NCBI GenBank assembly: GCA_017538685.1
Contig: JAFYIK010000015.1
Span: 1 to 16,391 of the forward strand
Length of the DNA: 16,391 bases
DNA from: Bacteroidales bacterium
GTDB lineage: Bacteria > Bacteroidota > Bacteroidia > Bacteroidales > UBA932
Direction: 5' to 3'
Part shown: one piece after another, positions 14,339 through 16,391 of the stretch
Layout: each line of letters begins with the position of its first letter
Position numbering within the stretch: position 1 is the first letter of the stretch
Translations under genes and position numbers: made by a program
The notes under the pieces: generated by a model
Database searches by the model: none
The model's input: the letters and a program-made list of their open reading frames with translations, nothing else
Told to the model about the DNA's origin: nothing

Positions 14339-15271
14339 ATGAAACCTACACTCTTAGTTCTTGCTGCCGGTATGGGCAGCCGTTATGGCGGACTCAAGCA
14401 GATGGACGGCCTCGGCCCCTCCGGAGAGACCATCATCGATTATTCCATTTACGATGCAGTGAAAGCCGGATTCGGCAAGGTCGTGTACATCGTCCGCGAG
14501 TATTTCCGCGAAGCGATGGAAGAGCACGTCCATGAAAAATATGCGGGCGTCAGGTGCCCGGACGGCTCTCCTCTGGAGTTTGCCTTCGTCACCCAGGAAC
14601 TTGAAAAGATTCCTGCCGGCTTCGTGCTGAACCCCGCCCGTGAGAAGCCTTGGGGAACGGCCCACGCGATGCTTATGGCGGCCGATGTGATCGACACTCC
14701 TTTCGTGGTGATCAACGGCGACGACTATTACGGACACGACTCGTTCCGTCTGGCGGCAGAGTGGTGCAAGGCCCATGAGTCGACGAAGGGCGTTTATGGC
14801 ATCATCGGTTTTGAGGTGGACAACACCCTCTCCGAGAGCGGCGGCGTTTCCCGCGGCATCTGCAGTTACGACGCTGATTTCCATCTGACGGATGTCGTGG
14901 AGCATCATAACGTCATGTTCGAGGCGGACGGCAAACTTCGCGGAGACAACTCCGTCACCGGCGAGCGCGTCGAACTCAAGCCGAAGGATCTATGCTCGAT
15001 GAATATGTGGTGCTTCACACCGGATTATTTCGAGGCCAGCCGCGCGATTTTCGTGGAGTTCCTGAAGGCGAACATAAACGAACTGAAGAAGGAGTTCTAC
15101 ATCCCGTTCGTGGTGGACAACCTCATCAAGAGCGGCGCCGCCTCCTGCGATGTTCTCGGAACGCCCGACCGTTGGTTCGGAGTCACCTTCAAGGAGGATC
15201 GCCCCGCCGTGGTCGCCAAGTTCGCCGAACTAGTCGCCAAGGGCGTGTATCCCACTCCGTTGTATAAATAA
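14339..15271 (+). CDS. Sugar-phosphate nucleotidyltransferase family protein
   Basis: Cytoplasmic enzyme of the NTP-transferase family, predicted to join a nucleoside triphosphate and a sugar phosphate (or a related alcohol phosphate) into an activated NDP compound. The 310-residue product has the N-terminal nucleotide-binding signature LAAGMGSRYGG (8-18) with K20, the KPWGTAHA segment (103-110) and the metal-binding NGDDYYG (126-132). The C-terminal half lacks the hexapeptide repeats of GlmU-type enzymes. The open frame could start at a TTG at 14315, but that codon is inside the -7 element; the ATG at 14339 (MKPTLLVLAAG) matches the family start. Its stop overlaps the start of the CPBP gene (TAATG). 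The substrate cannot be assigned. Confidence 0.9.
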   Translation: MKPTLLVLAAGMGSRYGGLKQMDGLGPSGETIIDYSIYDAVKAGFGKVVYIVREYFREAMEEHVHEKYAGVRCPDGSPLEFAFVTQELEKIPAGFVLNPAREKPWGTAHAMLMAADVIDTPFVVINGDDYYGHDSFRLAAEWCKAHESTKGVYGIIGFEVDNTLSESGGVSRGICSYDADFHLTDVVEHHNVMFEADGKLRGDNSVTGERVELKPKDLCSMNMWCFTPDYFEASRAIFVEFLKANINELKKEFYIPFVVDNLIKSGAASCDVLGTPDRWFGVTFKEDRPAVVAKFAELVAKGVYPTPLYK

Positions 15272-16116
15272 TGAGAAGAGGCAATTACAATCTGTACCAG
15301 ACCTTTGAGTATTTCAGCCCGAAATGGCGCGGGATACTCGGTCTGGTTTTCTGGTTTCTGGTGGGTGTGCTTCTGGGCAGCGGTATTACTTTGGTGATCA
15401 CCAAGTACTTCGGCTCGCAGGTGGCTTTGGACTACGGCACTCTTATCAGTTATCCTGTGATGTTCATTCCTCCTATGGTGTTCGCCGCGGTCCGCAGCCG
15501 CCGGAAGGAGATGGAAATAGGCGCGGTCGGCTCGCCGCTGGAGGTGGGAAACTTCGCTCCGCTCGGCGGCTGGCTCTGCGCGGCGCTGGTGATGATAGTC
15601 ACTCTCGCGTCAGGTCTGGTGTCCGATTCCATCGGCTCCCTTCTGCCTGAAATGCCGGAATGGCTGAAGACCGCCCTCGAAAGTATGACCGGCGGTGTTT
15701 TCTGGGCGAACTTCCTCTGTGTGTCGATCTTCGCCCCGATCTTCGAAGAGTGGCTCTGCAGGGGTATGGTGCTCCGCGGGTTGCTGGATAGGGGAGTCAA
15801 GCCGATTTGGGCGATCCTGTTCTCAGCCGTGTTCTTCGGCATCATCCATATGAACATCTGGCAGATGATTCCCGCTATCATCCTGGGAGCCATCTTCGGC
15901 TATGTGTATTGGAAGACCCGTTCGCTGAAACTCACGATGCTGATGCACTTCACCAACAACACCCTCGCTCTGATTCTGAGCCGCATCGATTCCTTCGAAG
16001 GCATGGACACCTGGTCTCAGATTCTCGGAGAGTGGTACTGGCCGGTCTTCGCTTCCTGTGTCCTCATCGTCGTCCTCTTCTTTGTCACTTTCCGCCGCAT
16101 CCAACCGGCGAAATAA
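15271..16116 (+). CDS. CPBP family intramembrane metalloprotease
   Basis: Multi-pass membrane protein of the CPBP (CAAX protease and bacteriocin-processing) family, predicted to cleave a substrate within or next to the membrane. The 281-residue product has hydrophobic segments at about 22-45, 55-73, 98-117, 143-157, 178-192, 197-213 and near the C-terminus. All three catalytic motifs are present: EEWLCR (E159, E160, R164), FFGIIH (H193) and HFTNN (H226, N230). The start codon overlaps the stop of the nucleotidyltransferase gene (TAATG), so the two are coupled. A strong terminator follows 20 bases after the stop. In characterised relatives roles range from protein processing to bacteriocin self-immunity; no bacteriocin gene is visible here. 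Confidence 0.9.
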   Translation: MRRGNYNLYQTFEYFSPKWRGILGLVFWFLVGVLLGSGITLVITKYFGSQVALDYGTLISYPVMFIPPMVFAAVRSRRKEMEIGAVGSPLEVGNFAPLGGWLCAALVMIVTLASGLVSDSIGSLLPEMPEWLKTALESMTGGVFWANFLCVSIFAPIFEEWLCRGMVLRGLLDRGVKPIWAILFSAVFFGIIHMNIWQMIPAIILGAIFGYVYWKTRSLKLTMLMHFTNNTLALILSRIDSFEGMDTWSQILGEWYWPVFASCVLIVVLFFVTFRRIQPAK

Positions 16117-16136
16117 ATACTTTAGTAATAATATGA

Positions 16137-16172
16137 CCCCCGAAGGATTTCTCTTTCGGGGGGCGTTGTTTT
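16137..16172 (+). terminator. Intrinsic terminator of the nucleotidyltransferase-CPBP operon
   Basis: An 11-bp stem pairs CCCCCGAAGGA (16137-16147) with TCTTTCGGGGG (16152-16162), with one G-T wobble and a 4-base loop (TTTC). It is followed by GCGTTGTTTT (16163-16172 region), a T-rich but interrupted tract. It lies 20 bases past the CPBP stop codon and is the only strong hairpin facing the plus-strand transcript. Confidence 0.8.
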
Positions 16173-16179
16173 CCTAATG

Positions 16180-16323
16180 GGGGTCAACGTAGAATTATTG
16201 CATTTTTTTAGCACTGACCCCAATTATTGAAGGGATCAGCGCTAATTATCACTCGAAAAGTTGCGTTGACCACCTCGTTTTTCGGGGTCAGCGTAAAAAA
16301 ACAGCCGAAAAGTTGCATTGACC
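16180..16323. repeat. Three-unit 52-bp-period array of palindrome-ended 40-bp repeats
   Basis: Three 40-base units start at 16180, 16232 and 16284, an exact 52-base period, separated by 12-base spacers (16220-16231 and 16272-16283). Each unit opens with a GGGGTCARCG-like word and closes with a GC-A/G-TTGACC-like word, which are inverted versions of the same half-site. Units 2 and 3 agree at about 31 of 40 positions and share CGAAAAGTTGC followed by R and TTGACC (16254-16271 and 16306-16323); unit 1 is more diverged inside. The array fills the gap between two convergent genes and stops 2 bases from the stop codon of the minus-strand one. Function unknown. Tandem copies of a mobile-element end or a protein-binding array are both possible. 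Confidence 0.7.
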
Positions 16324-16325
16324 GG

Positions 16326-16391
16326 TTACTCTTCAGGCACGGACTTTCCGTTGAAGATGAAGTTCGAGCCGGAGTGCTTTTTGCCGTTGAG
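16326..16391 (-). CDS. C-terminal end of a minus-strand gene cut by the window edge
   Basis: Read on the minus strand from the right edge, an open frame of 21 codons ends in TAA at 16328-16326. It encodes LNGKKHSGSNFIFNGKSVPEE. Codon use is like the neighbouring genes, with G or C at most third positions, and the frame stays open to the window edge, so I judge it a real gene end, not noise. The fragment is too short to name a family. It converges on the CPBP gene, with the 52-base-period array between them. Confidence 0.6.
   Translation of the reverse strand, partial: LNGKKHSGSNFIFNGKSVPEE

Noticed and set aside
15271..16116. CPBP protease as part of a bacteriocin cluster
   Set aside because: No small precursor peptide, radical SAM enzyme or export ATPase is near it. 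Its partner is a nucleotidyltransferase.
16180..16323. CRISPR array
   Set aside because: Spacers would be only 12 bases and the units are too diverged; there are no cas genes in view.
16180..16323. Integron attC sites
   Set aside because: The closing word GTTGACC does not fit the GTTRRRY core, and no integrase or cassette structure is visible.

Overview
This 16.4-kb window looks like ordinary chromosomal DNA from a member of the Bacteroidota, most likely the order Bacteroidales, with a moderately high GC content. The taxonomic reading rests on four things: a TonB-energising cluster of the Bacteroidota layout (exbB, small membrane gene, two different exbD genes); a large putative porin with a Bacteroidota-type DSL-rich N-terminal region; upstream regions without clear Shine-Dalgarno sequences; and several perfect copies of the Bacteroidota -7 promoter element TAnnTTTG close to start codons. 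I cannot name the genus or species.

Layout from left to right. A short GC-rich hairpin region (1-41) is followed by a long minus-strand block reading right to left: NUDIX hydrolase, NOL1/NOP2/Sun-type rRNA methyltransferase, queA, dprA, tatD, then exbB, a 4-TM protein, exbD, exbD, an intrinsic terminator, and asnS. A divergent promoter region (about 8876-8911) separates the NUDIX gene from a short plus-strand pair (START-like protein and a TPR protein). That pair runs tail to tail, with no spacer, into a minus-strand operon of ftsB/divIC-like gene, giant putative porin, and a LolC/LolE-type ABC permease. A second divergent promoter, built from a perfect 9-bp-arm palindrome (14299-14318), separates ftsB from a plus-strand pair (sugar-phosphate nucleotidyltransferase and CPBP intramembrane protease). 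The pair ends in a strong terminator, followed by a three-unit repeat array and the last 21 codons of a minus-strand gene that runs off the right edge.

Together the genes cover translation and tRNA/rRNA modification (asnS, queA, rRNA methyltransferase), DNA processing (dprA, tatD), envelope energisation and assembly (ExbB/ExbD, porin, LolC/E-like permease), cell division (FtsB/DivIC) and nucleotide-sugar metabolism. Overlapping stop and start codons (ATGA or TAATG) link NUDIX to the methyltransferase, the START-like protein to the TPR protein, the porin to the permease, and the nucleotidyltransferase to the CPBP protease. Those junctions also fix several start sites.

I found no defence system, prophage, CRISPR array, insertion sequence with a recognisable transposase, tRNA or rRNA. 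The most unusual structure is the array at 16180-16323: three 40-bp units at an exact 52-bp period, each bounded by inverted GGTCA-type half-sites. The next most interesting are the two compact divergent promoters.
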